Below, in pieces: positions 1-10,513 of a stretch of DNA of 64,000 nt. The DNA is taken from the NCBI GenBank assembly GCA_950022655.1, contig OX465590.1:41933718-41997717 (forward strand). Reading direction: 5' to 3'. This DNA is from Alentia gelatinosa. Its lineage: Eukaryota; Annelida; Polychaeta; Phyllodocida; Polynoidae. The notes beneath the pieces were generated by a model. That model saw only the letters and a list, made by a program, of their open reading frames with translations. It did no database searches and was not told the origin of the DNA. A program made the position numbers and the translations under genes. Position 1 is the first letter of the stretch. Each line of letters starts with the position of its first letter.

Positions 1-1986
1 GACAGAACATGGAGAGACCAACGAACGGGGGAACGTAAATCAGGAGGAGGAGTGGGGCTATATGTAAAGGAGAACATAGTATGCCAATCTGAGGAACTGT
101 CTTGCCATAATCGCAGCAACAAAGACATCGAATGCCTATGGGTAAAACTTGTCCTTCCAATGCAGAAGAACATTATTATCGGCACTGTCTATAAACCCAG
201 AGGGGCCTCGACACAAGTATTTACAACCGACTTAACTGAAATTACTACACAGATTCAATCAGAAACAACTAGTGACATTATGATCATGGGTGACTTCAAC
301 ATCAACTATCTAGAGAAGAACTCAGCAGACTATAAAGCTATTAAACTATTTGAATCCATTGCAAATCTAAAACAGCTAATCACTGAACCAACCAGAATCA
401 ACAACCTTATCGACCTTATTTTTACCAATAGTGATAAAGTCCTGGCTAGTGGCGTGGGTGACCAGAGTATAAGTGACCACTTACTCACTTACACACTACT
501 AAAAAAGAAAAGGGACCAATTTGTTAAGATTAAGACCACAGGTAGAAGCTATCGAAACTACTCAAAAGAGACACTATCCCAACACCTAACTGACAAAAAC
601 TGGGATGACCTATATAACACAAATGACCCAAATCGAGCATGGAACCTAATCGAACTAGAAATTACTGCATACTTAGACACGCACTGCCCTAAAAAGGAAA
701 TGTCACTAAAAGACAGAGGTACCCCATGGCTAACTGACGAAATTATATCAAACATCAAATCCAAAGACGAAGCCCTAAAAAAAGCTAAAAAAAGTAAACT
801 AGAAGCTGACTGGACAATAGCACGTAGACTCAGAAACGATACAAAAACTATGATTAGGAGAGCCAAATCAGCTTTTATTCAGGATAATGTAGACACTGAA
901 CCGAAAAAGTTTTGGGACAAACTTAAGGAGATATTACCCAACAATAAAGATAACTCACTAATAAATCTAAAAGATGATACCACTAACCTGCAAGTACCCA
1001 AAAATGAACTACCCAACTTTGTAAATAACTTCTTTGCGGACATTGGCCCGTCACTGGCTAACAAATTTACTGAAGAATGGATATTTTATGGCAAGACAGT
1101 CACAGATAATGAATTATCGTGTACAGAGGCAACTGAGAATGAAGTATTAGATCTCATAAAAGATATAAACATAAACAAGTCGTCATCAATCAAGGATATT
1201 TCATCCAGAGTGTTAAAAGACAGCTTTCTAATTATTAGTAAACAAATGACACATGTCTTTAACTGCTCCATACGACAAAACATCTTCCCTACCTCCTGGA
1301 AAAAAGCCCAAATCATCCCTCTTAAAAAATCTGGTAACCAATTTAATGTCAATAACCTTCGTCCAATTTCACTCCTTCCCCTGCCAGGAAAATTACTCGA
1401 AAAAATCATCCACACACAGATCTCCTCCTTTCTTGAAACTAACAATATTCTCGATAGCAACCAGGGCGGTTTCAGAAAAGGACATTCTACCATTTCTACT
1501 GTTGCCGCATTTACTGACAATATTTTCTCAGGACTTAACATCAATGAGTACACAGCTGCCACATTTATAGATTTGTCAAAAGCGTTTGACACGGTGTCAC
1601 ACGCTATCCTACTACGGAAATGTAAAGCTTACGGGTTACACGACACAACAATTGCCTGGTTACAAAACTACCTACAAGACAGATCGCATACGACAAGAGT
1701 AAATGGAATCCTTTCGGATCCAAGATACATATCATGCGGAGTGCCCCAAGGTTCAATCCTGGGGCCTCTCCTTTTCTTAATTTACATCAACGACTTGTCC
1801 GACGTTCTAACAACTGCTAGTTCCAAGCTCTATGCCAATGATACGGTTGTCTATGCATCCTCACATAACATCAATATAGCAACAGACACCATACAAAAGG
1901 ACCTGGACCAGCTGGGTGCTTGGGCCAAACGTAACAGGTTAACTATTAACACAAAAAAAAACAAAATCAATGATTTTTGCTACTAA
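1..1986 (+). CDS. LINE-A ORF2, endonuclease plus reverse transcriptase (partial, frameshifted)
   Basis: This frame encodes most of the LINE endonuclease/reverse transcriptase used for target-primed reverse transcription. The endonuclease part shows GDFNIN (near base 280-300) and a SISDH motif (near 470-480); its N-terminal catalytic Glu lies before the window. The RT part shows LRPISLLP, QGGFRKGHST, FIDLSKAFDT (motif A, Asp codon at 1570) and GVPQGSILGP. The catalytic box reads YAND instead of YADD: codon 1837-1839 is AAT (Asn). That Asp binds metal in active RTs, so this copy should be inactive. The frame is lost near a run of nine A at 1953-1961 and the protein continues in another frame from about 1970. 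The frame has no start here because the window begins inside the gene. Confidence 0.85.
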   Translation, partial: DRTWRDQRTGERKSGGGVGLYVKENIVCQSEELSCHNRSNKDIECLWVKLVLPMQKNIIIGTVYKPRGASTQVFTTDLTEITTQIQSETTSDIMIMGDFNINYLEKNSADYKAIKLFESIANLKQLITEPTRINNLIDLIFTNSDKVLASGVGDQSISDHLLTYTLLKKKRDQFVKIKTTGRSYRNYSKETLSQHLTDKNWDDLYNTNDPNRAWNLIELEITAYLDTHCPKKEMSLKDRGTPWLTDEIISNIKSKDEALKKAKKSKLEADWTIARRLRNDTKTMIRRAKSAFIQDNVDTEPKKFWDKLKEILPNNKDNSLINLKDDTTNLQVPKNELPNFVNNFFADIGPSLANKFTEEWIFYGKTVTDNELSCTEATENEVLDLIKDININKSSSIKDISSRVLKDSFLIISKQMTHVFNCSIRQNIFPTSWKKAQIIPLKKSGNQFNVNNLRPISLLPLPGKLLEKIIHTQISSFLETNNILDSNQGGFRKGHSTISTVAAFTDNIFSGLNINEYTAATFIDLSKAFDTVSHAILLRKCKAYGLHDTTIAWLQNYLQDRSHTTRVNGILSDPRYISCGVPQGSILGPLLFLIYINDLSDVLTTASSKLYANDTVVYASSHNINIATDTIQKDLDQLGAWAKRNRLTINTKKNKINDFCY

Positions 1987-2650
1987 AAACATGCTGAAAA
2001 AACTGCAAAGGCCTAATAAACTAACACTTAATAACGAAATTATTAAATATGTGACACAATTTGATTACTTAGGTATAAAATTAGACCAAAAATTGACCTA
2101 CGAACTGCACAAGAAGGAATTGGCCCGCAAGCTAAAGCACAAGATTTACATTTTTGCAAAAATCAGGCAATACTTGAACCGCGATCAAGCAATCAATATC
2201 TATAAAACAAAAATCCTTCCCTACGCAGAATATGGCGGCCCCCTAATAATCAACACAAATCAACACACCCTAGATAACCTGCAAAAACTACAAAACAAGG
2301 CACTTCGCATTGCACTCAAACTACCGCACAGAACAAACACAACCAGACTACACAATGAAGCAAAAGTTAATTTTCTGAGTGAGAGGCGGGACTCGGCAGC
2401 ACGCAAAATGGCCTTTATCAGAAGTAGAAACGACAATTATATAGTACGGATGAACAGAAATACAAGATTGTACGATGCGCCAGTACTTGCAGTAACACCT
2501 GAAAAAAGAGCAATATTCAAAAGAAGCATGTTATATAAGTGTCCAAACTTGTGGAACCGCCTTCCAACCGAATATAGGCAAATTCCCACGTATCTCCGCT
2601 TCAGAAACAAAGAAAAAGATTTTCTCAAAAACAGCCGTCTAAACTATTAA
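1970..2650 (+). CDS. LINE-A ORF2, C-terminal part after frameshift
   Basis: This is the continuation of LINE-A ORF2 in another frame. It carries the RT thumb and C-terminal region typical of LINEs: FDYLGIKLDQKLTYELH, then ILPYAEYGGPLI, LQNKALRIALK and a terminal segment containing CPNLWNRLPTEYR. About 226 codons remain to the stop at 2648-2650. It overlaps the end of the previous frame by 17 bases, which fits a one- or two-base indel in the A run at 1953-1961. The ATG at 1970 is probably not a true start. Confidence 0.85.
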   Translation: MIFATKNMLKKLQRPNKLTLNNEIIKYVTQFDYLGIKLDQKLTYELHKKELARKLKHKIYIFAKIRQYLNRDQAINIYKTKILPYAEYGGPLIINTNQHTLDNLQKLQNKALRIALKLPHRTNTTRLHNEAKVNFLSERRDSAARKMAFIRSRNDNYIVRMNRNTRLYDAPVLAVTPEKRAIFKRSMLYKCPNLWNRLPTEYRQIPTYLRFRNKEKDFLKNSRLNY

Positions 2651-3131
2651 CTTATGCACTAGATAAGGCATGAGGGCCAGTACGACAAACCCCAGTTGTA
2701 TTACCTGTACATATTAACTAGATCAGAGATTCTACCAAAACACATATACTTTTTGCTTATTTTCTGTTTTGATATTGTTATGATTTTGTATGTATAAATT
2801 GATCATAACGGTGAACTTATTGTGCTCTACAAACTCCCTGAGATATATGAATTAGTCTACATACACTATAATAACCGCAACTTACTTGTAAATGGCTCAT
2901 CTATGAGCAACACATGTTATCTAAGACCATGCATATGTATGACACATGGTTATGATGTATAAGCACCGAAGTGATGTATAAGCACCAATGTGATGTGATT
3001 GTTTATGTAGATATTCACGCTAGCTAGTTAGTATCCTCGCGTTATACAGCCCAATTTACAAACATGTATCGTGATAACCAATGCTGGTGTTAACTGAAAA
3101 CAGGCATACTTGCCTTGTTAAGGCCAGGTTA

Positions 3132-3137
3132 AATAAA
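3132..3137 (+). terminator. Polyadenylation signal of LINE-A
   Basis: AATAAA lies about 8 bases before the A9 tail at 3145-3153, marking the 3' end of the element. Confidence 0.8.
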
Positions 3138-3157
3138 ATGATCTAAAAAAAAAGAAT

Positions 3158-3474
3158 TAGAGTGTAGCTAGAGACTGATATAGGCAGCGACTGGATCCGG
3201 GGTGAGGAGGTGCAGATGGGGGGTAGATGGACAGGAGCGAAGGTGGGGAAGGCAGTGGCAGTGGCAGTGGCAGTGGCGGCGATGGGGGTGTTGTGGCAGT
3301 GGTTGTAGGTACAGGGACTTTGCCAATTGATAACCCGACCTGCCCCTCTGCTTTCACTAGAGTGTAGAGGGAGACTGATATAGGCAGGGATAAGATCCAG
3401 GTGAGGGGAAAGAGAATGGGGGGTGGGGGGCAGAGGGACAGGGGTGAAGATGAGGGGTGGCTAGACTGAACCAC
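3158..3474. repeat. Imperfect direct duplication, 200-bp period, G-rich
   Basis: The segment starting AGTGTAGCTAGAGACTGATA at 3161 recurs as AGTGTAGAGGGAGACTGATA at 3361, each followed by GGTGAGG/GGGGG-rich sequence. A GGCAGT hexamer array lies at about 3250-3280. A minus-strand open frame of 105 codons here is proline/leucine low-complexity and is not called as a gene. Confidence 0.6.
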
Positions 3475-3484
3475 ACTTAGCAGT

Positions 3485-3640
3485 TATGGCCCGAAGGGCC
3501 GATACCGATTTTAATATGGTATGGGACGAGTTCGTGGCGGGAGTGGTGTAGTGACCTTAGCCCGTTTATATCACTACACCACGACCGATACGAACGAGTC
3601 CCATACCATATTAAAATCGGTAACGGTTCTGAGGGCCATA
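3485..3640. mobile_element. Foldback (hairpin) element 1
   Basis: Arms of about 50 bases pair: 3485-3535 begins TATGGCCCGAAGGGCCGATA and 3590-3640 is its imperfect reverse complement, both carrying ACCGATTTTAATATGGTATG. An inner 12-bp perfect arm (GTGGTGTAGTGA at 3543-3554, TCACTACACCAC at 3571-3582) makes the whole 156 bp a hairpin. There is no coding capacity, so it is likely a non-autonomous DNA element. Confidence 0.7.
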
Positions 3641-4380
3641 ACGCGTTTATTATATATGCACAATTAATAAATTTGTAACTTTATTAGGTCTTGTCATTAT
3701 ATAATATAAGAATCATGTTTCTAAGCTAAGCAGATTGTACTGTTAAAAAGCCTTCGCTGCTGTTGTTGGGATAACAATTAGCATGACAACAGCAGCTTTC
3801 AGTTTCAGGGCATTCTGCAAAATGTAAACAAAGCATAAAAATGTAAACAAACTGCAAAGGTAAGGCTCTGTTCCATATAGCCGATTTTACTCACGATCTT
3901 TTACTGGAGTGGGGCTGGGGTGGGACTTGACTGGTACTGGAGCCTAACTGGTGTGTGTCCGCTGACTCCCGGCTGAAGGTGGTCTGGGCCTAGTCTGTAC
4001 ATAGACTGGTAGTATGTTCCATATAGCCGACATGGTCCAGTCACCATCCGCTCCTAAGTGGTAAGGCATCGGGTGAATAGACTGGTGTGCTCATCCACTA
4101 GTAGGGACATGCTTCCACTGCATAACAACCAACCCCCTCCCAACTCCCTCCAGCTCATGCTCACAACCTTCCACCCGATGTAGGTCATACCCTCCTCCAG
4201 TCACACCCCCGATGCAGTCGATTGCTTAAAATAGACCTGACTGAGCTCTTTGTTGCCTTGATGTTTCCCGCGCATCGGGACATTTCCCCGCGCATCTCCC
4301 GTCCCAGGACAAGTAGACTTGCAGTCAGTCAGAAAGGGTCAGAGAGGGTTACTCATTGTGTCACTAAGTATGTGTCATTT

Positions 4381-6798
4381 ATACTGCCTCTCCACCATAC
4401 TGCCCTTCCACAATACTGCCCCTCTATCATACTGCCCCTCCACCATACTGCCCCTCTCCCATACTGCCCCTCTCCCATACTGCCCCTCTACTATACTGTC
4501 CCTCCGCCATACTGCCCCTCCACCATACTGTCCCTCTGCCATACTGCCCCTCTACTATATTGCCCCTCCACCATACTGCCCCTCCACCATGCTGCCCCTC
4601 CACCATACTGCCCCTCCACCATACTGCCCCTCTACCATACCTTCCTTTAACCATACTGCCCCTCCAACATGGTGCCACTCCACTATACTGCCCCTTTCCC
4701 ACACTGCCCCTCCACCATACTGCCCCTCTACTACACTGCCCCTCCAACATACTGCCCCTCTACTATATTGCCCCTCCACCATACTGCTCCTCCACCATGC
4801 TGCCCCTCCACCATACTGCCCCTCTCCAATACTCCCCCTCTACTACCCTGCCCCTCCACCATACTGTGCCTCAACCATACTGCCTCTTTCCCACACTGTC
4901 CCTCCACAATACTGCCCCTCTATCATACTGCCCCTCCACCATGCTGCCCCTCTCCCATACTGCCCCTCTCCCATACTGCCCCTCTACTATACTGCCCCTC
5001 CACCATACTGCCCCTCCACCATACTGTCCCTCTGCCATACTGCCCTCTACTATATTGCCCCTCCACCATACTGCCCCTCCACCATGCTGCCCCTCCACCA
5101 TACTGCCCCTCCACCAAGCTGCCCCTCTACCATACTTTCTCTCAACCATACTGCCCCTCTACCATACCTTCCTTTAACCATACTGCCCCTCCAACATGCT
5201 GCCCCTCCACTATACTGCCCCTTTCCCACACTGCCCCTCCACCATACTGCCCCTCTACTACACTGCCCCTCCACCATACTGCCCCTCCACTATATTGCCC
5301 CTCCACCATACTGCTCCTCCACCATGCTGCCCCTCCACCATACTGCCCCTCTCCAAAACTCCCCCTCTACTACCCTGCCCCTCGACCATACTGTGCCTCA
5401 ACCATACTGCCTCTTTCCCACACTGTCCCTCCACAATACTGCCCCTCTATCATACTGCCCCTCCACCATGCTGCCCCTCTCCCATACTGCCCCTCCACAA
5501 TACTGCCCCTCTATCATACTGCCCCTCCACCATGCTGCCCCTCTCCCATACTGCCCCTCTACTATACTGCCCCTCCACCATACTGCCCCTCCACCATACT
5601 GTCCCTCTGCCATACTGCCCCTCTACTATATTGCCCCTCCACCATACTGCCCCTCCACCATGCTGCCCCTCCACCATACTGCCCCTCCACCATACTGCCC
5701 CTCTACCATACCTTCCTTTAACCATACTGCCCCTCCAACATGGTGCCCCTCCACTATACTGCCCCTTTCCCACACTGCCCCTCCACCATACTGCCCCTCT
5801 ACTACACTGCCCCTCCAACATACTGCCCCTCTACTATATTGCCCCTCCACCATACTGCTCCTCCACCATGCTGCCCCTCCACCATACTGCCCCTCTCCAA
5901 TACTCCCCCTCTACTACCCTGCCCCTCCACCATACTGTGCCTCAACCATACTGCCTCTTTCCCACACTGTCCCTCCACAATACTGCCCCTCTATCATACT
6001 GCCCCTCCACCATGCTGCCCCTCTCCCATACTGCCCCTCTCCCATACTGCCCCTCTACTATACTGCCCCTCCACCATACTGCCCCTCCACCATACTGTCC
6101 CTCTGCCATACTGCCCTCTACTATATTGCCCCTCCACCATACTGCCCCTCCACCATGCTGCCCCTCCACCATACTGCCCCTCCACCAAGCTGCCCCTCTA
6201 CCATACTTTCTCTCAACCATACTGCCCCTCTACCATACCTTCCTTTAACCATACTGCCCCTCCAACATGCTGCCCCTCCACTATACTGCCCCTTTCCCAC
6301 ACTGCCCCTCCACCATACTGCCCCTCTACTACACTGCCCCTCCAACATACTGCCCCTCTACTATATTGCCCCTCCACCATACTGCTCCTCCACCATGCTG
6401 CCCCTCCACCATGCTGCCCCTCTCCAATACTCCCCCTCTACTACCCTGCCCCTCCACCATACTGTGCCTCAACCATACTGCCTCTTTCCCACACTGTCCC
6501 TCCACAATACTGCCCCTCTATCATACTGCCCCTCCACCATGCTGCCCCTCTCCCATACTGCCCCTCCACAATACTGCCCCTCTATCATACTGCCCCTCCA
6601 CAATACTGCCCCTCTATCATACTGCCCCTCCACCATGCTGCCCCTCTCCCATACTGCCCCTCTACTATACTGCCCCTCCACCATACTGCCCCTCCACCAT
6701 ACTGCCCCTTTCCCATACTGCCCCTCTACTAGGCTGCTCCTCCACTATACTGCCCCTCCACCATGCTGCCCCTCCACCATACTGCCCCTCCACCAAGC
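4381..6798 (+). repeat. 16-bp minisatellite, unit CTGCCCCTCCACCATA
   Basis: About 150 variant copies of a 16-base unit occur, with variants such as CTGCCCCTCTACTATA and CTGCCCCTCTCCCATA. A higher-order pattern is visible: the segment beginning ACCTTCCTTTAACCATAC recurs with starts about 527, 544 and 527 bases apart, giving a 1,071-bp super-period. The unit is not a multiple of 3 and has no stop in any plus-strand frame, so long open frames (up to 898 codons, 16-residue period around CPSTILPLHHTAP) appear in several frames and on both strands. I treat these as artefacts of the repeat. Confidence 0.95.
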
Positions 6799-6805
6799 TA
6801 TGGGA

Positions 6806-6970
6806 CAGCATGGTGGAGGGTCAGCATGGTGGAGGGGCAGTATGGTGGAGGGGCAGCATGGTGTCCAGAACGGCAGTATGGTGAAGGGGCAGCATGGCCT
6901 CCAGAGGGGCAGTATAGTTGAGGGGCAGTATGGTGGAGAGGCAGTGTGGGAAAGAGGCAGTATGGATGAG
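6806..6970 (-). repeat. Inverted block of the 16-bp minisatellite
   Basis: At about 6800 the array flips to the complementary form (CAGCATGGTGGAGGGGCAGT and variants), forming a small inverted arm opposite the long forward array. Confidence 0.85.
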
Positions 6971-7262
6971 GGACCGCACAGACCCTTTCCTAGTGACACA
7001 GATAAAACACAATAGATGAAGGGACTTTTGCAAGACTACTTATCTAGGGTTGTTTTCCCGCGCTCAGCGCGGGGTCAGGGGTCAGGTATCGAGCTCCTCA
7101 CCAACCTACATATGGTGTTGAGTAACCGGTCTATATATAACCCAGCGGTGTGAGCAAGTACAGATACACCAAACAGGATGAACTGTCTTGTTTATTGATT
7201 AAAAGAAATTTTTTAAAAGAGATTGACACAACTTAGAGGGTACTGGTAAATCAGTGCTGGCG

Positions 7263-8028
7263 TTTATGTACTGGTGAGTGAGTACTGGTGAGTGAGGACT
7301 GGTGAGTGAGGACTGGTGAGTGAGGACTGGTGAGTGAGGACTGGTGAGTGAGGACTGGTGAGTGAGGACTGGTGAGTGAGTACTGGTGAGTGAGGACTGG
7401 TGAGTGAGGACTGGTGAGTGAGTACTGGTGAGTGAGGACTGGTGAGTGAGGACTGGTGAGTGAGGACTGGTGAGTGAGGACTGGTGAGTGAGGACTGGTG
7501 AGTGAGTACTGGTGAGTGAGTACTGGTGAGTGAGGACTGGTGAGTGAGGACTGGTGAGTGAGGACTGGTGAGTGGGGCCTGGCGAGTGAGGACTGGTGAG
7601 TGAGGACTGGTGAGTGAGGACTGGTGAGTGAGGACTGGTGAGTGAGTAATGGTGATCGGGGCCTGGTGAGTGAGGACTGGTGAGTGGGGCCTGGTGAGTG
7701 AGGACTGGTGAGTGAGGACTGGTGAGTGAGGACTGGTGAGTGAGGACTGGTGAGTGAGTACTGGTGATCGGGGCCTGGTGAGTGAGGACTGGTGAGTGAG
7801 GACTGGTGAGTGAGGACTGGTGAGTGGGGCCTGGTGAGTGAGGACTGGTGAGTGAGGACTGGTGAGTGAGGACTGGTGAGTGAGTACTGGTGAGTGAGTA
7901 CTGGTGAGTGGGGCCTGGTGAGTGAGGACTGGTGAGTGAGTACTGGTGAGTGAGTACTGGTGAGTGAGTACTGGTGATCGGGGCCTGGTGAGTGAGGACT
8001 GGTGAGTGAGGACTGGTGAGTGAGGACT
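7263..8028 (+). repeat. 14-bp minisatellite, unit ACTGGTGAGTGAGG
   Basis: About 55 tandem copies with variants GGGGCCTGGTGAGTG, TACTGGTGAGTGAG and TACTGGTGATCGGG, the last recurring near 7650, 7760 and 7975. The minus-strand open frames of 313-343 codons with a 14-residue period (SPVLTHQSSLTSPH) follow from the unit being stop-free. The block sits only in the right arm of the surrounding element. Confidence 0.95.
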
Positions 8029-8590
8029 GCAGCTGGTTGGCCAGGCCAGGAAATATCTGTTTTTCCAGACTTACACTGGAGTACATCTGGACTGGGATAT
8101 ACATGCGTTGGTGTTGAAGTTGATAGGGTGTTGCGCCATAAGTCGGAGCAATGGATGAGAGGGCCAGATGGCGCGAAAGATATGCCACGCAACGCCCCTC
8201 AGTGACACCGGCGATTAAGTCACAACACACCGCACACAGAGGCCAGTACCGCTGCAGTCAAAGGGGACGGGGCAGGTCACCATCTGGACCCCCCACCCAG
8301 ATGGGCCGACGCACTACAGAGACACTACAGTCCCAGGCCCGATATGCCACAGTGCTGGTGGGACCTCCTCCATTCTAACAACGTGCATCAGATGTGGGTC
8401 AGACACACACCAGTCGGCTAAAAATAAAATTAGGATGTAGTGAGTTGTGGGTTAGTTGTGGGTCAATTCGGCTATATGGAACAGAGCCTTAACATTGTTT
8501 ACACATAAAACCAATATAATTGGGCAAAGTTGTTTCATTTGTTTACACATTCTGTATTGTTTCCCTTTTTATTTAAAAAAAAAAAAAAAA

Positions 8591-8668
8591 GCTTCACCGG
8601 GGCCGGGGATCGTACCCGCGACCCTGAGATCAACGAACCGATACTCCAACCATTACGCCACCAAATGC
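8591..8668 (-). repeat. tRNA-derived SINE head or tRNA pseudogene
   Basis: On the minus strand an A-box-like TGGCGTAATGG and a B-box-like GGGTACGATCC have tRNA spacing. A T-arm-like GCGGG/CCCGG pairing with one mismatch is present. The would-be 5' acceptor strand does not pair with CCCCGGT, so it is not an intact tRNA. A run of T (plus-strand A run at about 8575-8590) follows on the minus strand and could act as a Pol III terminator. Confidence 0.6.
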
Positions 8669-8689
8669 ATTCCTACCAGTGGTTATTGA

Positions 8690-9476
8690 ATAGTAATATA
8701 ATTCAGTAGTATTGGTGGGATATGATCAAGCTAACACAGAAATATAAACAAATTTCTATTCAACCGTTTTCAATTTGGAAAAAATAGATATTTCATTTAT
8801 TTTCAGTAATTTTCCCCATAATTCTACTGTGATTCAGTACTTTGAATTCAGTTAATCGAAGAAAAACAAAATGGCCGCCGATCTCTCCTGTCATGTTGGA
8901 CAGAAATAGTTCCGGGAGTGCCATACAAAAATCTTTATTGAATGGCATGTATGGCACTGCTCAGACTGAACACGTATATAATAAAGAACAATGTTGTTTT
9001 GAAAGTTAAATGCATTAAGAAAACGGTTAGAATAAAAGAATGTGTTTATTATTATAATCAAAAGATAGCCAATCCGATTTTAGAAAGATTTTATAATAAA
9101 ATTGGTATTACAAGATCGTATTATCCATATAACATGGACTAGAATGATTCATTGCAACACAGACCGGATAATTTTTTGAGTCATAACTTACAATAGATAT
9201 CTGTACAGTACTAGATTTTTTTTAATGAAATATTAAATCAATAAGCATGAACCTTACAGGGAATATACAAAGATATAATGTTTAACTTTTTCAAGAAAAA
9301 ACAAATAATACATATCAAAATAATGTGTCACACCATGTGATCAAATAATCAAATATGGGTTTGAACTAAAATCTGCCTGTTCCTTGGTGCTATACCTTTA
9401 CCCAATAGCTGCCCTCACTAACAGTGCTCTAGAACAGATGCTCACCTAATAAGGGCTGAAATTGAGTTGTAAAATA
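8690..9476. other. Unassigned AT-rich sequence
   Basis: I see no recognisable gene. A 66-codon open frame at 8942-9142 has lysine- and isoleucine-rich composition and no family match I know. There are no obvious terminal repeats. Confidence 0.4.
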
Positions 9477-9479
9477 GAT

Positions 9480-10430
9480 GAACACAAAATAGGAAAGCCA
9501 AGACTGCCAGTGCTTAAGAGGTGTGTAGAGTGTGGGTGGGAATGAAAAAAATGGTTATCAGTGGGTAAGTGAGTAGATAATAGAATGGTTCACTGGTTTA
9601 GAGAAGGTGTCCATGATGCAGGAGCAGTGAGAGTTTGGTCATTGTACCTTTGAATGGAAAGTTTAGGCATCCCTGCCTGAAATGCCTGAGTGGTCGCTTT
9701 CAGGTATCTTGTGGTGTCAGTACATATTAAATTTTAATCTAGAAATTCATTCATCTAGAAATCTTAGATATATCATACCTACATTTTGTAGAAATTTCAT
9801 CTTTATTGATCAATTACTTCCTATTATAATACAAAAAGCTATATTTTCATACAATGTGGGAAATGTGGCAATCCCTGGTTGATGTCTTGAGGCATCAACC
9901 GGTATAAAGAGGCTAGGAGTTACAAAATTTGATTGCATCATGTAAATGTAATTTTCACACCACATGAGTAGTTCTTATCGAATAGCTCAGAAGGAAGCAT
10001 TGGGTCCTTTACCTGATGGTTTTTTGATACTTATAGATCCATATGGGGTAGAACATAATATCAATATCAGATGTCGTCATAGGCATTCTATACTGACAAC
10101 AAAATGCTACTACTAGAATATTTTCTCATGTTTACTTTCAGGATAATTATTTTGTTCATTTTAAGGAATTCGGTTAGGAATCTCTGCTCAATAAGAAAGA
10201 ATGAAGACAAGTTCTCTTATCCGGAACAAGGGCCAATACAAAATAGTAAATGGGTAGAGGGCAGGTGCTTTACAACATTTAGCTGGATATTTCATCTAAA
10301 TACAGCTTTATTGAATCAATGCATGAGTAAGTCAATATTTTTTACAGTCAGATGAGTTGACCATCTGTTTTCTATGGCATTCTTTCTTCAGGGATTCCAT
10401 TTTGGTTGCCACCTTAATCATGAAAAGCAT
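9480..10430. other. 5' flank of secreted-protein gene, copy 1
   Basis: AT-rich sequence without a recognisable coding exon. Open frames at 9682-9882 and 10104-10355 have no family resemblance I know. The TATA box of the gene lies at its right end. The same sequence is repeated at 15064-16014. Confidence 0.4.
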
Positions 10431-10431
10431 G

Positions 10432-10440
10432 TATATAAAT
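10432..10440 (+). promoter_or_regulatory. TATA box of secreted-protein gene, copy 1
   Basis: TATATAAAT lies about 75 bases before the predicted start codon at 10514, leaving room for a transcription start near 10462-10470 and a short 5' UTR. Confidence 0.5.
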
Positions 10441-10513
10441 TGAAAGGATCAGGCAGATTCCTGTATCAGACCAAACTAGAAGACCAAGAAGAAGACTTAT
10501 CAAGAAAGGAAAG

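Larger units (their letters stand above)
1..3153 (+). mobile_element. LINE-A: non-LTR retrotransposon, 5' end outside window
   Basis: A non-LTR retrotransposon with an APE-type endonuclease and a reverse transcriptase, a 3' UTR of about 500 bases, an AATAAA signal and a 9-base A tail. The reading frame is open to base 1, so the element continues beyond the window. The domain order and C-terminal motifs fit the broad Jockey/CR1 group of LINEs; the clade was not determined. A relative of its 3' tail lies at 58036-58168. The copy looks dead: it has a frameshift and a changed catalytic residue. Confidence 0.9.
3861..8491. mobile_element. 4.6 kb inverted-repeat element with two minisatellites
   Basis: A perfect 24-bp inverted repeat bounds this segment: 3861-3884 starts TAAGGCTCTGTTCCATATAG and 8468-8491 is its reverse complement. 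Inversion continues inward: ACTGGTGTGTGTCC at 3947 matches GACACACACCAGT at 8402-8414, at similar distances from each end. CCCGCGC motifs near 4267 and 7057 are also mirrored. The interior is a 16-bp minisatellite (4381-6970). The right arm carries an extra 14-bp minisatellite (7263-8028). TGTAAACAA motifs outside both ends are also inverted, so the true ends may lie slightly farther out. No transposase was seen and no clear target duplication was found. The architecture resembles foldback-type elements whose long arms hold tandem repeats. Confidence 0.65.

Noticed and set aside
1086..1592. Minus-strand frames opposite LINE-A, and similar ones opposite LINE-B and LINE-C
   Set aside because: Shadows of LINE ORF2 in the antisense frames.
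4319..7015. 898-codon open frame with 16-residue period
   Set aside because: It is the translation of the 16-bp minisatellite. Equivalent frames are open in other frames and on the other strand, and composition follows the unit exactly.
7263..8028. CRISPR-like regular repeat
   Set aside because: No unique spacers; a pure 14-bp tandem array in eukaryotic sequence.
7199..8230. 343-codon and overlapping 313-codon minus-strand frames with SPVLTHQ repeats
   Set aside because: Translation of the 14-bp minisatellite; two frames open at once.
8591..8668. Functional tRNA gene
   Set aside because: The acceptor stem does not pair, so it is called a tRNA-derived repeat.
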